Of a DNA stretch of 64,000 nucleotides, positions 45,026 through 53,198 are shown one piece after another. Position numbers and translations under genes: made by a program. Positions within the stretch are counted from its first letter, which is position 1. Each line of letters begins with the position of its first letter. The notes beneath the pieces are model-generated. The model made no database searches. It was not told the DNA's origin and saw only the letters and a program-made list of their open reading frames with translations. Source of the stretch: Cryptosporangium minutisporangium (lineage in GTDB: Bacteria; Actinomycetota; Actinomycetes; Mycobacteriales; Cryptosporangiaceae); contig NZ_BAAAYN010000006.1 of assembly GCF_039536245.1 (NCBI RefSeq), positions 124,001 to 188,000 of the forward strand. The letters are read 5' to 3'.

Positions 45026-45439
45026 TCACTTCGGGGTGCCGGTGACGCGGATGAGGTTGCCTGCCGGGTCACGGAAGGCGCAGTCGCGGACTCCGTAGTC
45101 CTGGTCGATGGGCTCCTGGACCACGTCGGCACCCGCCGCCTGGAGGCGGTCGAAGAGCCCGTCGAGGTCGTCGGTGCCGAGCGTGACAGCGGTGTAGACC
45201 CCCTTGGCGATGAGCTCGAGGATCGTGCGGCGCTCGTCGTCGGTGATCCCCGGGTCAGCCGCCGGTGGGTGCAGCACGATCGAGGTGCCGGGCTGTCCGA
45301 CCGGGCAGACGGTGATCCATCGCATGTCTTCGTAACCGGCGTCGGCCAGAACCTCGAAGCCCAGGATGTCGCGGTAGAAGCCCAGAGCGGCCTCGGGGTC
45401 GGTGTGCGGAAGGAAGGCGTGCTGAATCGTGATGTTCAT
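45026..45439 (-). CDS. VOC-family protein paired with an AraC regulator
   Basis: A 137-residue VOC protein: H-A-F-L-P-H-T-D-P-E-A-A-L-G-F-Y-R-D opens the first module, and Y-G-V-R-D-C-A-F-R-D-P-A-G-N-L-I-R-V closes the second. Such proteins bind or transform small molecules. It starts 20 bases after the AraC-type gene on the same strand, a two-gene operon seen widely in actinobacteria. Confidence 0.85.
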   Translation of the reverse strand: MNITIQHAFLPHTDPEAALGFYRDILGFEVLADAGYEDMRWITVCPVGQPGTSIVLHPPAADPGITDDERRTILELIAKGVYTAVTLGTDDLDGLFDRLQAAGADVVQEPIDQDYGVRDCAFRDPAGNLIRVTGTPK

Positions 45440-45459
45440 GCCCGTCACGCTAGGCACTC

Positions 45460-45903
45460 CTACCGGGCGCGGGCTTCTCGATTCTTGACCGGTCTGGTGG
45501 CCTGCTTGCTCAGACACGGCGGGATGCCCGCCGCGGCCTGGGAGTGGTCGCGGCGGTAGACGCTCGGCGACACGCCGACCAGCTCGGTGAACCGCGTGCT
45601 GAACGTGCCCAGCGAGGAGAAGCCGACCTCGAAACACACGTCTGTGACGCTGAGATCGCCGCGGCGCAGCAGCGTCATCGCGCGTTCGACCCGCCGGGTC
45701 ATCAGGTAGGAGTACGGAGACTCACCGTAGGCGCGGCGGAACTCCCGGCTCAGGTGGCCGATCGACATGTGCGCCCCGCGGGCGAGCGCCTCCAGGTTCA
45801 GCGGCTTGGCGTACTCACGGTCGATCCGGTCCCGGACACGACGGATCGCGGCGATGCCCCGCAACCGTTGCGCCTCCGCACGCCCGAGTTCCACGTACCC
45901 CAT
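45460..45903 (-). CDS. Short AraC-family regulator
   Basis: A 147-residue protein that is little more than the double helix-turn-helix: L-E-A-L-A-R-G-A-H-M-S-I-G-H-L-S-R-E-F, then V-T-D-V-C-F-E-V-G-F-S-S-L-G-T-F. It lacks a separate effector domain, like MarA/SoxS-size activators. Its companion VOC gene follows at once. The ATG at 45903 was chosen because upstream residues are not AraC-like and enter the divergent hydrolase promoter. Confidence 0.88.
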   Translation of the reverse strand: MGYVELGRAEAQRLRGIAAIRRVRDRIDREYAKPLNLEALARGAHMSIGHLSREFRRAYGESPYSYLMTRRVERAMTLLRRGDLSVTDVCFEVGFSSLGTFSTRFTELVGVSPSVYRRDHSQAAAGIPPCLSKQATRPVKNREARAR

Positions 45904-45971
45904 CGTTCCACGTGCCCCCGGGACGCCGGAGTCGGCGAACCCGGACCGGCCACCAGTCGTACTGTCACCGC

Positions 45972-46847
45972 ATGACGCAGACACAGACGCACACCCTTGT
46001 CGTCCCCGGTGCCGAGCTGGTTTACGACGTCCGGGGTCCGTTGCCGCCGGCCGACGGGTGCCCCGTGTTGCTCATGATCGGCCAGCCGATGTCGGCGGAG
46101 GGCTTCGGATCGCTCGCCCCGCACTTCGCCGACCGCACGGTGGTCACCTACGATCCGCGTGGCCTGGGCCGGAGCGTCCGGACGGACGGTCGGTCGGAGC
46201 ACACGCCGCAGCAGCAGGCGGCCGACCTGCACCTCTTGATCGAGGAGTTGGGCGCCGGGCCGGTCGAGGTGTTCGCCAGCAGCGGCGGCGCCGTGACCGC
46301 GCTGGAACTCGTCACGGCGTACCCCGGCGACGTCGTGACGCTGGTCGCGCACGAGCCGCCGATCAACGCGGTGCTACCCGACGCCGAGGCTGTCGTGCGT
46401 GCCCGGGCCGCGTTCCACGAGGCGTACCAGGCGAAGGGCTCGGGGGCGGGCATGGCGGCGTTCATCGCGATGACGTCGTGGCAGGGCGAGTTCACCGAAG
46501 AGTATTTCGCCCAGCCCGCCCCCGACCCCGCGATGTTCGGCCTGCCTGCCGAGGACGACGGCAGGCGCGACGACCCACTGCTGTCGAAGAGTTCGTGGGC
46601 GGTCTCCGACTACCGACCCGACCCGGCCGCACTCGCCGCGGCGCCGACCCGCATCGTGATCGCGGTCGGGGAGGAGACGGGGAACACCTACACCGGGCGG
46701 ACGGCGATCGCGACCGCGGCGCTGCTCGGCCAGGAGGCCGCGGTGTTCCCGAGTCACCACGGCGGGTTCCTCGGAGGCGAGCACGGATACGCGGGCAAGC
46801 CCGCGGAGTTCGCCGCGCGGCTGCGGGAGGTCCTCGACGCACGCTGA
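45972..46847 (+). CDS. Alpha/beta hydrolase with unusual nucleophile elbow
   Basis: A 291-residue alpha/beta hydrolase. Y-D-P-R-G-L-G-R-S sits after strand 4 and H-H-G-G-F provides the base near the C-terminus. The elbow reads A-S-S-G-G (102-106), so the nucleophile Ser104 is kept while the first Gly of G-x-S-x-G is Ala. The family includes esterases, haloperoxidase-like enzymes and lactonases; no substrate can be named. Divergent from the AraC/VOC operon. Confidence 0.85.
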   Translation: MTQTQTHTLVVPGAELVYDVRGPLPPADGCPVLLMIGQPMSAEGFGSLAPHFADRTVVTYDPRGLGRSVRTDGRSEHTPQQQAADLHLLIEELGAGPVEVFASSGGAVTALELVTAYPGDVVTLVAHEPPINAVLPDAEAVVRARAAFHEAYQAKGSGAGMAAFIAMTSWQGEFTEEYFAQPAPDPAMFGLPAEDDGRRDDPLLSKSSWAVSDYRPDPAALAAAPTRIVIAVGEETGNTYTGRTAIATAALLGQEAAVFPSHHGGFLGGEHGYAGKPAEFAARLREVLDAR

Positions 46848-46878
46848 CGCCTCCCGCGAATATTTGTGGAGTCAGGGT

Positions 46879-46890
46879 GCATCCGGATGC
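46879..46890. promoter_or_regulatory. 12-bp palindrome upstream of the fasciclin gene
   Basis: GCATCCGGATGC is perfectly symmetric and lies 62 bases before the fasciclin start, in the likely promoter. No linked regulator is evident. Confidence 0.35.
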
Positions 46891-46952
46891 GGCGGACCGG
46901 TCGTAGACGTAGCTGTGGCAACCAGCCACGTGTCTACGGGAGGAAGTCAGCG

Positions 46953-47609
46953 ATGAAGTTCGTCCGACTGGGCACTCGGGCGGTCGCAGTTGCGGCCGCC
47001 GCTCTGCTCGCCGCCGGCGCCGTGGCGAGCCCCGCCGCGGCGACCGAAACGCCGAAGCCGAAGGGGAACAAGTCCCTGGCCGCAGTATTGACCAGCGACA
47101 AGAGCGGTTTCGACCGCAACAGCAAAGACTTCGACATCGTCACCGCAGCACTGCTGGCCGTCCTGAAGGCCAAGCCGAAGAGTCCGGTGGGCGTGCTGAC
47201 CGACGGCAGCAAGCCGCTGACCGCCTTCGTTCCGACCGACGCGGCGTTCCAGCGGCTGGTCGCCGACATCCAGGGCACCCGGACCTGGTCCAGCGAACGC
47301 CGCACCTTCAACGCGGTCGCCGGCCTGGGCATCAACACGGTCGAGGCGGTGCTGCTCTACCACGTCGTGCCCGGCGCGACGGTCGACCGGGCGGCGGCTC
47401 TGAAGTCCGACGGTGCGAAGCTCAAGACCGCTGCAGGTGCCAAGATCACCGTCGACGTCTACCGCTACTGGCGCTCGAAGGGCGTCCGGCTGATCGACGC
47501 GGACCGCAGCGACCGCGACCCGCGCGTCGTCGTCTTCAACGTGAACAAGGGGAACAAGCAGATCGCGCACGCGATCGACCGGGTGCTGCGCCCGAGCGAC
47601 CTTCCCTGA
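46953..47609 (+). CDS. Secreted fasciclin (FAS1) domain protein
   Basis: A 218-residue exported protein. The signal peptide has basic start K-F-V-R-L-G-T-R, an Ala/Val core and probable cleavage after A-S-P-A-A-A (about residue 31). One FAS1 domain follows, with T-A-F-V-P-T-D-A-A-F-Q-R-L (H1-type box) and L-L-Y-H-V-V-P-G-A (the YH motif). FAS1 domains mediate adhesion. Strong GGGAGG site before the ATG and a strong terminator after the stop make it a clear single-gene unit. Confidence 0.92.
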   Translation: MKFVRLGTRAVAVAAAALLAAGAVASPAAATETPKPKGNKSLAAVLTSDKSGFDRNSKDFDIVTAALLAVLKAKPKSPVGVLTDGSKPLTAFVPTDAAFQRLVADIQGTRTWSSERRTFNAVAGLGINTVEAVLLYHVVPGATVDRAAALKSDGAKLKTAAGAKITVDVYRYWRSKGVRLIDADRSDRDPRVVVFNVNKGNKQIAHAIDRVLRPSDLP

Positions 47610-47619
47610 CCTCACGCTC

Positions 47620-47653
47620 CCGGGGGCGGACGGCGGTAGCCGTCCGCCCCCGG
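47620..47653 (+). terminator. 15-pair hairpin terminator
   Basis: CCGGGGGCGGACGGC (47620-47634) pairs perfectly with 47639-47653 around the tetraloop GGTA, 10 bases after the fasciclin stop. One of the strongest hairpins in the window. Confidence 0.8.
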
Positions 47654-47691
47654 TGACTTACCCAGGCGCCCTGCTTCTATGGTGGGGGCCC

Positions 47692-48126
47692 ATGGCGTCG
47701 GTCAAACAGGTCCAGGTCACTTTCGACTGCGCTGAGCCCGAGCGCGTCGCTCGGTTCTGGTGCGAGGTGTTGGGGTACGTCGTTCCGCCGCCCCCGGAGG
47801 GGTTCGCCACCTGGGACGACTTCGATCGCACGCTGCCGCCCGAGCGTCAGGGTTCAGCGTTCGTCTGCCAGGACCCCAGCGGCGTGGGCCCGCGACTGTA
47901 TTTCCAGCGGGTTCCCGAGGGCAAGGTCGTGAAGAATCGGGTGCATCTCGACGTGCGGGTCGGCACCGGGCTCGTGGGGGAGGAGCGCGTGGCCGCGCTC
48001 GAGGCCGAGTGCGCGCGCCTGGTCGCGCTCGGCGGGGTACGCGTGGAGCTGCTGCGTGCCGATGGCTACAACGAGTCGTGCCTCGTGATGCAGGACGTCG
48101 AGGGCAACGAGTTCTGCCTCGACTGA
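47692..48126 (+). CDS. Glyoxalase-like VOC protein
   Basis: A 144-residue protein of the glyoxalase-like subgroup: V-T-F-D-C-A-E-P-E-R-V-A-R-F-W near residue 8, P-R-L-Y-F-Q-R-V-P-E in the middle, N-R-V-H-L-D-V, and the end M-Q-D-V-E-G-N-E-F-C-L. Function unknown, perhaps ligand binding. The ATG at 47692 starts the first strand; the longer reading frame would begin inside the hairpin region. Confidence 0.85.
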   Translation: MASVKQVQVTFDCAEPERVARFWCEVLGYVVPPPPEGFATWDDFDRTLPPERQGSAFVCQDPSGVGPRLYFQRVPEGKVVKNRVHLDVRVGTGLVGEERVAALEAECARLVALGGVRVELLRADGYNESCLVMQDVEGNEFCLD

Positions 48127-48139
48127 GTAGCCGTCGCCG

Positions 48140-48418
48140 TCACGGCAGGGGTTTCCGGAGGATGTAGTTGAGGCCGAACTCGGTCTCGCTCGTCCTCACG
48201 TCGACGTAGCCGAGCCGGTGGTAGAACCCGTGTCCCGTGATGCTGGCGCCGGTTTCCATGTGGTCGTAGCCGTCCGTCGCTGCCAGCGCCTCGATGTGGC
48301 GCATCAGCCGCCGACCGACACCCTGACCGGCCGCCCGAGGGTGGATGAACATGGTGAAGACCTTGTTGCCGTCGCGGGAAACGGTGCCGAGGACGTCGTC
48401 CTCCACGGCGACGAACAT
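48140..48418 (-). CDS. GNAT acetyltransferase, 5' end uncertain or lost
   Basis: Ninety-two residues cover the core and C-terminus of a GNAT N-acetyltransferase: M-F-V-A-V-E-D-D, F-T-M-F-I-H-P, then the acetyl-CoA loop R-A-A-G-Q-G-V-G-R-R-L-M, and G-F-Y-H-R-L-G-Y. In the same frame upstream GNAT-like sequence continues (E-P-A-D-A-C-A-I-L, R-L-P-A-S-H-H-P, A-A-E-R-Q) back to about 48545, but I find no ATG, GTG or TTG there. Either a rare start is used or the gene is damaged. A stand-alone start at 48418 would drop the first strands of the fold. Confidence 0.6.
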   Translation of the reverse strand: MFVAVEDDVLGTVSRDGNKVFTMFIHPRAAGQGVGRRLMRHIEALAATDGYDHMETGASITGHGFYHRLGYVDVRTSETEFGLNYILRKPLP

Positions 48419-48552
48419 CTGCCGCTCTGCGGCGAGGCCGCGACGACTACTCGTCGGATGATGAGACGCGGGTAGCCGGCATGCGTGCGCAATCGGACCT
48501 GCTACAGCCTGCAGAATTGCACACGCATCAGCAGGCTCAACCCGATGATGAT

Positions 48553-49359
48553 TCAGGTGAGGCGACGGACGGCGTCGACCACGACGGTGCCCTCGCCGAG
48601 TACCGCGTCGTTGTGGTCGGCGCCCTCGACCGCGACGACGTCGACGAGGTTCGCGGCCGCTTCGGCGACCTCGCGGCTCTGTTCGGGTGGAACGACCAGG
48701 TCGCGCGTGCCGTGGACGACGATCGTGGGCGCCTCGACGGTGCGGATGTGGTCCACCACCGAGAACCGGTCACGCAGCAGCCAGCCGACGGGCAGGAACG
48801 GATAGTGAGCCTTCCCGACATCGGTCAGCGACGCGAACGGCGAGCGGAGCACTAGTCCGCGTGGCTGCTCGGAGAGGCCCGCGGCGAGCCGGGTGACAAC
48901 GGCGGCGCCGAGGCTCTCCCCGAACAGAACGATCCGGTCGGCGGCGAACCCGCCGGCGCCGGTGAGGTAGCTCCAGGCCGCGCGAGCGTCGCGGGCGAGC
49001 CCGTCCTCGGACGGCTCGCCGGGATTGCCGCCGTAGCCGCGGTAGTCCAGGAGCAGCACGGTGAGCCCGGCCGCCGCGAGCTGCCGGGCCAGCGGTACGC
49101 GGTCGGCGCGATTGCCCGCGTTACCCGGCGCCACCAGGGCGGCGATCCCCGGTTCCGACGGTGCCTCCGGTGCAATCCGCCATGCGGTGAGCCGCAGCCC
49201 GTCGTCGGTGGCGAGAGCGACCTCCGTGACCGCAGCCGGCACGGGAGGCGCGGCGCGGTCGGGGAAGTAGATCAGCCGCCGCTGCAGCGCCCACAGCATG
49301 CCCACCACCAATCCGATGACGATCGCGACGATCAGCCCTGTCCGGCACCACCGGCCCAT
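48553..49359 (-). CDS. Membrane-anchored alpha/beta hydrolase (BEM46/ABHD13-like)
   Basis: A 268-residue hydrolase. An N-terminal membrane anchor (about 8-26) is followed by R-R-L-I-Y-F-P-D, the typical run-in of this family. The core has D-Y-R-G-Y-G-G-N-P-G, nucleophile elbow G-E-S-L-G-A, acid in H-G-T-R-D-L-V-V-P and base in G-A-D-H-N-D. Probably an extracytoplasmic serine esterase or peptidase; substrate unknown. Confidence 0.88.
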   Translation of the reverse strand: MGRWCRTGLIVAIVIGLVVGMLWALQRRLIYFPDRAAPPVPAAVTEVALATDDGLRLTAWRIAPEAPSEPGIAALVAPGNAGNRADRVPLARQLAAAGLTVLLLDYRGYGGNPGEPSEDGLARDARAAWSYLTGAGGFAADRIVLFGESLGAAVVTRLAAGLSEQPRGLVLRSPFASLTDVGKAHYPFLPVGWLLRDRFSVVDHIRTVEAPTIVVHGTRDLVVPPEQSREVAEAAANLVDVVAVEGADHNDAVLGEGTVVVDAVRRLT

Positions 49360-49391
49360 GCCGACCCACGCTAACGCCTACCCGCCGGGGA

Positions 49392-49485
49392 CTCCGACAT
49401 GACGCCCGCACTCCGTTGACTTGTCGCAAGCAATGACGCAACATGTTGAGACAAAGCTTGCGACATAGGAGGCGTCATGTCGGAG
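49392..49485. promoter_or_regulatory. Nested inverted repeats around the start of the GntR operon
   Basis: CTCCGACATGACGCC (49392-49406) is matched exactly by 49471-49485, which spans the ATG of the next gene. Inside it, TGTCGCAAGC (49422-49431) pairs with GCTTGCGACA (49456-49465), and at the centre CAACATGTTG (49439-49448) is a perfect palindrome. A possible promoter TTGACT (49416) - 17 bases - CAACAT (49439) overlaps the inner arms. A candidate operator for the GntR protein encoded in the same operon, or a translation-blocking hairpin. Confidence 0.55.
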
Positions 49486-50307
49486 GAGGCAGTACCGGAG
49501 GGTGGCTCGCCGGTGCGCCCGGCGCACCTCGAGATAGCTCGCCTGTGGCTGGCCGCACGCGGCCTGACCGATGTCCCGCCACCGCTGCTGGCGGCGCGCC
49601 TGACGGCCCGACGACGTGCGCGCCTGGCCGCCTCCGTCCTGCTGGCCGTGTTCCTCTGCGCAGCTGCTCTCGTCTACGTCTCCGCCTTGCCGATCCGTCC
49701 CGCGGATGACGAGCTCGGGACGCAGCGGCGCTGGGCGCTGGTGGTGCTGACGGTGCTGGTGGCCGGGGTGGTGCTGGGCCTGTCGCTGCTGGACCGGTGG
49801 GTGCGGCGGGTCGATCAGCAGGCGGGCGCGGAGTTGCCGCGACGGGCGACCCACTCCGTCCGGCCCGGCTGGCGCACCGTGCTCGGCGTGCCGCGGGCCG
49901 CGTTGCTGGCGATCACGTACGCGGCCGCCGCGGTGCTGGCGCTCGTGGCCCTGACCGTGCGGGACGGCGCCGCGAAGTACGCGGCGGTCATCCTGCTCAT
50001 CGGGCTGTGCGGGGTCGGGGCCGGCACGGCCGTCCAACTGCGCCACGTGTTCACCCACCCGGTAGTGGCCGACGACGAGGACTCGCTGAAGGCCGACTTC
50101 CTCATGCGTGTCGAGGACGCCCGCGAGGTGGCCCTACCGACCGTGGTGTGGTCACTGCCGATCGTGTCGGTATTCGACACCGGACTCGATCCGTGGAACA
50201 CGGGCTGGCTCGTCTTCATGATCCTGAGCATCATCGCGCTCCTCCTGATCACCGCCTGGGAGGGGCGGCGCGCACTGGCGGCCCAGCACGCCTCGAGCGC
50301 CCGATGA
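49477..50307 (+). CDS. Membrane protein of a GntR operon, unknown function
   Basis: A 276-residue protein with about five hydrophobic helices (near 48-70, 86-105, 140-160, 165-187 and 240-262). A short soluble head carries A-R-L-W-L-A-A-R-G-L-T-D-V-P. Ideal ribosome site AGGAGG before the ATG. It overlaps the YtrA-type GntR gene by 4 bases (ATGA). Such membrane/GntR pairs often belong to cell-envelope stress operons; no ABC ATPase is present here, so it may be a reduced version. Confidence 0.75.
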   Translation: MSEEAVPEGGSPVRPAHLEIARLWLAARGLTDVPPPLLAARLTARRRARLAASVLLAVFLCAAALVYVSALPIRPADDELGTQRRWALVVLTVLVAGVVLGLSLLDRWVRRVDQQAGAELPRRATHSVRPGWRTVLGVPRAALLAITYAAAAVLALVALTVRDGAAKYAAVILLIGLCGVGAGTAVQLRHVFTHPVVADDEDSLKADFLMRVEDAREVALPTVVWSLPIVSVFDTGLDPWNTGWLVFMILSIIALLLITAWEGRRALAAQHASSAR

Positions 50308-50696
50308 ACAGCATGATCGTCATCGACTCGGCCTCACCCGTTCCACCGTTCGAGCAGCTCCGCGCCCAGCTCGCCCGCCAGATCCAGGACCGCACGCTCG
50401 CCGTGGGCACCCGGCTGCCGACCATCCGCCGCCTGGCCGCGGACCTCGGCCTGGCGGTCAACACCGTCGGCCGGGCCTACCGCGAGCTGGAGGAGGCGGG
50501 GCTGATCGAGACCCGCGGACACGCCGGCTCGTTCGTGTCCGCCGCCGGTGAGGAGGGGCGCGAGCGGGCGCGTCGCGCGGCCGTCGAGTACGCCACGGTC
50601 GTCGCCAGCATCGGCCTCGACACCAACGAAGCCCTGCGCATCGTCCAGGCGGCCCTGACGAAGGGCATCGCAGCGTCACCCTCGCCTTCGCCCTGA
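50304..50696 (+). CDS. YtrA-subfamily GntR transcriptional regulator
   Basis: A 130-residue regulator. A winged helix-turn-helix (about 12-75) has P-F-E-Q-L-R-A-Q-L-A-R-Q-I, G-T-R-L-P-T-I-R-R-L-A-A-D-L-G, and N-T-V-G-R-A-Y-R-E-L-E-E-A-G-L-I. Only a short ~50-residue C-terminal helix follows, as in YtrA. It probably represses its own operon through the symmetric sequences at 49392-49485. Confidence 0.9.
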   Translation: MNSMIVIDSASPVPPFEQLRAQLARQIQDRTLAVGTRLPTIRRLAADLGLAVNTVGRAYRELEEAGLIETRGHAGSFVSAAGEEGRERARRAAVEYATVVASIGLDTNEALRIVQAALTKGIAASPSPSP

Positions 50697-50738
50697 TAGG
50701 AGGGCTCGGCGTGGGCACGCCGGGTCTACTGTGGTCAC

Positions 50739-52967
50739 GTGGCAGCGGAGGGCTTCCGGCTCGGCATCGACTTCGGCACCTCCCACACGGTGGCCGTGCT
50801 CCGCGGATCGGATGGCCGAGTACGCCCCCTGCTGTTCGACGCCTCACCGCTGCTGCCCTCGGCGGTGTTCGCCGGCCGGGAGCTACTGACCGGCGCGGAC
50901 GCCGAGCGGGCCGGCCTCGTCGCGCCGGCGGGGCTGGAGCCGAACCCGAAGCGGCGGATCGACGACGGCACGGTGTGGTTGGGCGGCCGGGAGGTTCCGG
51001 TCGTGGATCTCGTCGCTGCGGTGCTCCGCCGGGTCGTCGAGGAGGCGCGGCGGGTGGCGGGCGGACCGCTCAGCGAGGTGGTACTGACCCATCCGGCCGG
51101 GTGGCAGCGAACCCGTCTGGGCCTGTTGGCCGACGCGGCCGAGCGCGCCGGGTTGGGCGCCGTCGGTTTCGTTCCGGAGCCGGTCGCCGCCGCCGCGTAC
51201 TTCGCGCAGGTGCTCGGAGAGGAGATCCCGCCCGGTCAGTGCCTGGTCGTCTACGACTTCGGGGCCGGCACGTTCGACGTCAGCGTGGTCCGGCCCCGCG
51301 GGCAGGACCACGAGGTGGTGGCCTCGGCCGGCCTCCCGGAACTCGGGGGTCTCGATCTGGACGCTCTGGTCGTCGCACACGCGCGGACGCTGACCGGGGA
51401 CGCCGCCGACCCGTGGGCGCGGCTGGATCGGCCGCAGACGCTCGCCGAGCAGCACGCGCACCACCTGCTGTGGCGAGGGGCGCGGGCGGCGAAGGAGCAG
51501 TTGTCCCGCCACTCCACGGCCGACGTGCACGTCCCGCTCGCCGAGTCCGCGGTGCACCTCACCCGCGAGGAGTTCGAGACGGCCGCGCGGCCGCCGCTGG
51601 AGCGGACGACGTCGCTGACCCGGCGGGTGCTGGCAGAGGCCGGGTTGCCGCCGGAGGAGATCGGCGGCGTGTTCCTGGTCGGTGGCTCATCCCGGATCCC
51701 GCTGGTGGCCACGCTCCTGCACCGGGCGGTGCGAACCCCGCCGACCGCGCTCGATCACCCGGAGCTCGTCGTCGCCGAAGGTTGCCTGTACGCGACCGCT
51801 ACCAGGCCCATGCTCGCCGCAGCAGCGGTCCCTCCGGCCGAAGCCACAGTCGCTCCGGACGGGGACGCCGCCACCGCCGCGCAGCCGGTCAGCGTGAGCC
51901 CGGCTCCGCGGCCGTACTCACTCGAGACTCCGGACCTCCCGGCTCGCCACCCCGCGACCGCGCTGCGCCGGATCCCTCGTCCGGCGTGGCTGACTACCGC
52001 GGCCATCCTCGTCCTCGTAGTCGCCTTCTGGATCGTGAACCCGTCGGACGACGGAGGAGTCACCGGCGCGAAGCTCCTCGCCACGCTCGACGGCGACGGC
52101 GCCGTGCGGAGCGTCGAGTTCAATTCGGACGGCACGGAGGTCCTCACCGGCGGCGACACCCGAATGCCCGAGCGATGGAACTTGGAGCGCCGCACGGTCA
52201 TCGACACGTTCCCCCTTCAGTACTCGCTGCCGGTCAGCGAGGTGGCGTACTCCCGCGACGGCACGACGATGGCGTTCGTCGGCGGCCCGCTGCACTACTG
52301 GAGCGTCGCGATGCAGCTTCGAACCGGTGGCGACGACCGCCACGAGCAGACCGTCGGGGTCACCGCCGTGGCCTTCAGTCCGATCGATGACCTGATCGCG
52401 ACCGGCGACAACCACGGTGACGTGCTGTTCTGGGACACCGCACGCAACCTCATGGACGGCGATCGCATGCAGGTGTACGAGGACGGTGACGTGACGGACG
52501 TGGCGTTCAGTCCGGACGGGCAGTTCCTCGCCACCGCGGGCAGCGACGGCGGAATTCACCTCTGGGACGTGCTGAATCGCGAGACCGTCGGCGCTGCGCT
52601 GCTCGGGCACGAGGGCGTGGTGCTCGGCATGGCGTTCAGCCCGGACGGCAAGACGCTGGTCAGCGGAGGTGCCGACGGCACCGTCCGGCTGTGGGAGGTC
52701 GGCGACCGGGAACCGATCGGCGACCCTCTGACCGGCCACGACGGCCAGGTCTTCGAGGTCGCGTTCAACCCGGACGGCCAGACGGTGGCGAGCGCCGGAG
52801 CGGACGGTACCGCCCGGCTCTGGGACGTCGTCGAGCAGGAGCAGATCGGCAACGCGCTGACCGGCCACCGATCCGAGGTCTACGACGTCGCGTTCAGCCT
52901 GGACGGCGGGCGCCTCGCCACCGCGAGCGAGGACACGACGACCCGGATCTGGGAGTTGGAGCACTAA
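50739..52967 (+). CDS. Hsp70-like ATPase fused through a membrane helix to a WD40 propeller
   Basis: A 742-residue fusion. Residues 1-360 form an actin-like Hsp70 nucleotide domain: phosphate-1 I-D-F-G-T-S-H-T (10-17), phosphate-2 V-Y-D-F-G-A-G-T-F-D (171-180) and adenosine motif V-G-G-S-S-R-I-P (314-321). No substrate-binding domain follows. Instead there is a Pro/Ala linker, one membrane helix (about 416-433) and seven WD40 units (455-742) of the form V-A-F-S-P-D-G-x-x-L-A-T-A-G-x-D-G-x-x-x-L-W-D. With the ATPase inside the cell, the propeller would face outside. GTG start. It may be an ATP-driven sensor or scaffold; activity is unproved. Confidence 0.9.
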   Translation: MAAEGFRLGIDFGTSHTVAVLRGSDGRVRPLLFDASPLLPSAVFAGRELLTGADAERAGLVAPAGLEPNPKRRIDDGTVWLGGREVPVVDLVAAVLRRVVEEARRVAGGPLSEVVLTHPAGWQRTRLGLLADAAERAGLGAVGFVPEPVAAAAYFAQVLGEEIPPGQCLVVYDFGAGTFDVSVVRPRGQDHEVVASAGLPELGGLDLDALVVAHARTLTGDAADPWARLDRPQTLAEQHAHHLLWRGARAAKEQLSRHSTADVHVPLAESAVHLTREEFETAARPPLERTTSLTRRVLAEAGLPPEEIGGVFLVGGSSRIPLVATLLHRAVRTPPTALDHPELVVAEGCLYATATRPMLAAAAVPPAEATVAPDGDAATAAQPVSVSPAPRPYSLETPDLPARHPATALRRIPRPAWLTTAAILVLVVAFWIVNPSDDGGVTGAKLLATLDGDGAVRSVEFNSDGTEVLTGGDTRMPERWNLERRTVIDTFPLQYSLPVSEVAYSRDGTTMAFVGGPLHYWSVAMQLRTGGDDRHEQTVGVTAVAFSPIDDLIATGDNHGDVLFWDTARNLMDGDRMQVYEDGDVTDVAFSPDGQFLATAGSDGGIHLWDVLNRETVGAALLGHEGVVLGMAFSPDGKTLVSGGADGTVRLWEVGDREPIGDPLTGHDGQVFEVAFNPDGQTVASAGADGTARLWDVVEQEQIGNALTGHRSEVYDVAFSLDGGRLATASEDTTTRIWELEH

Positions 52968-53198
52968 AAGGTCGCTTCCGACCGGCACCCCCCGCGGCAC
53001 GCCTGGCGCTCGACGGCACCTTCGGCGGGATGCGCGGCCGCTCCAGACCGACCCGCGGAGCACGAGGTGACCGCCGATTTCGACGAGCGAGTGCAAGCCT
53101 CGGGCCGCCGAACTGCGGGGCGACCTGCGACAGACCGCGACCCGGACGCGCGCCTGCGCATCCGGGTCGATCCGGCCGTCGGTCACGAGCGTGCGCCG

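Noticed and set aside
52968-53198. Small open frame and a 5-pair hairpin after the Hsp70 fusion
   Set aside because: The frame runs into the antisense of the DUF6069 gene and lacks a ribosome site; the stem is too short to call.
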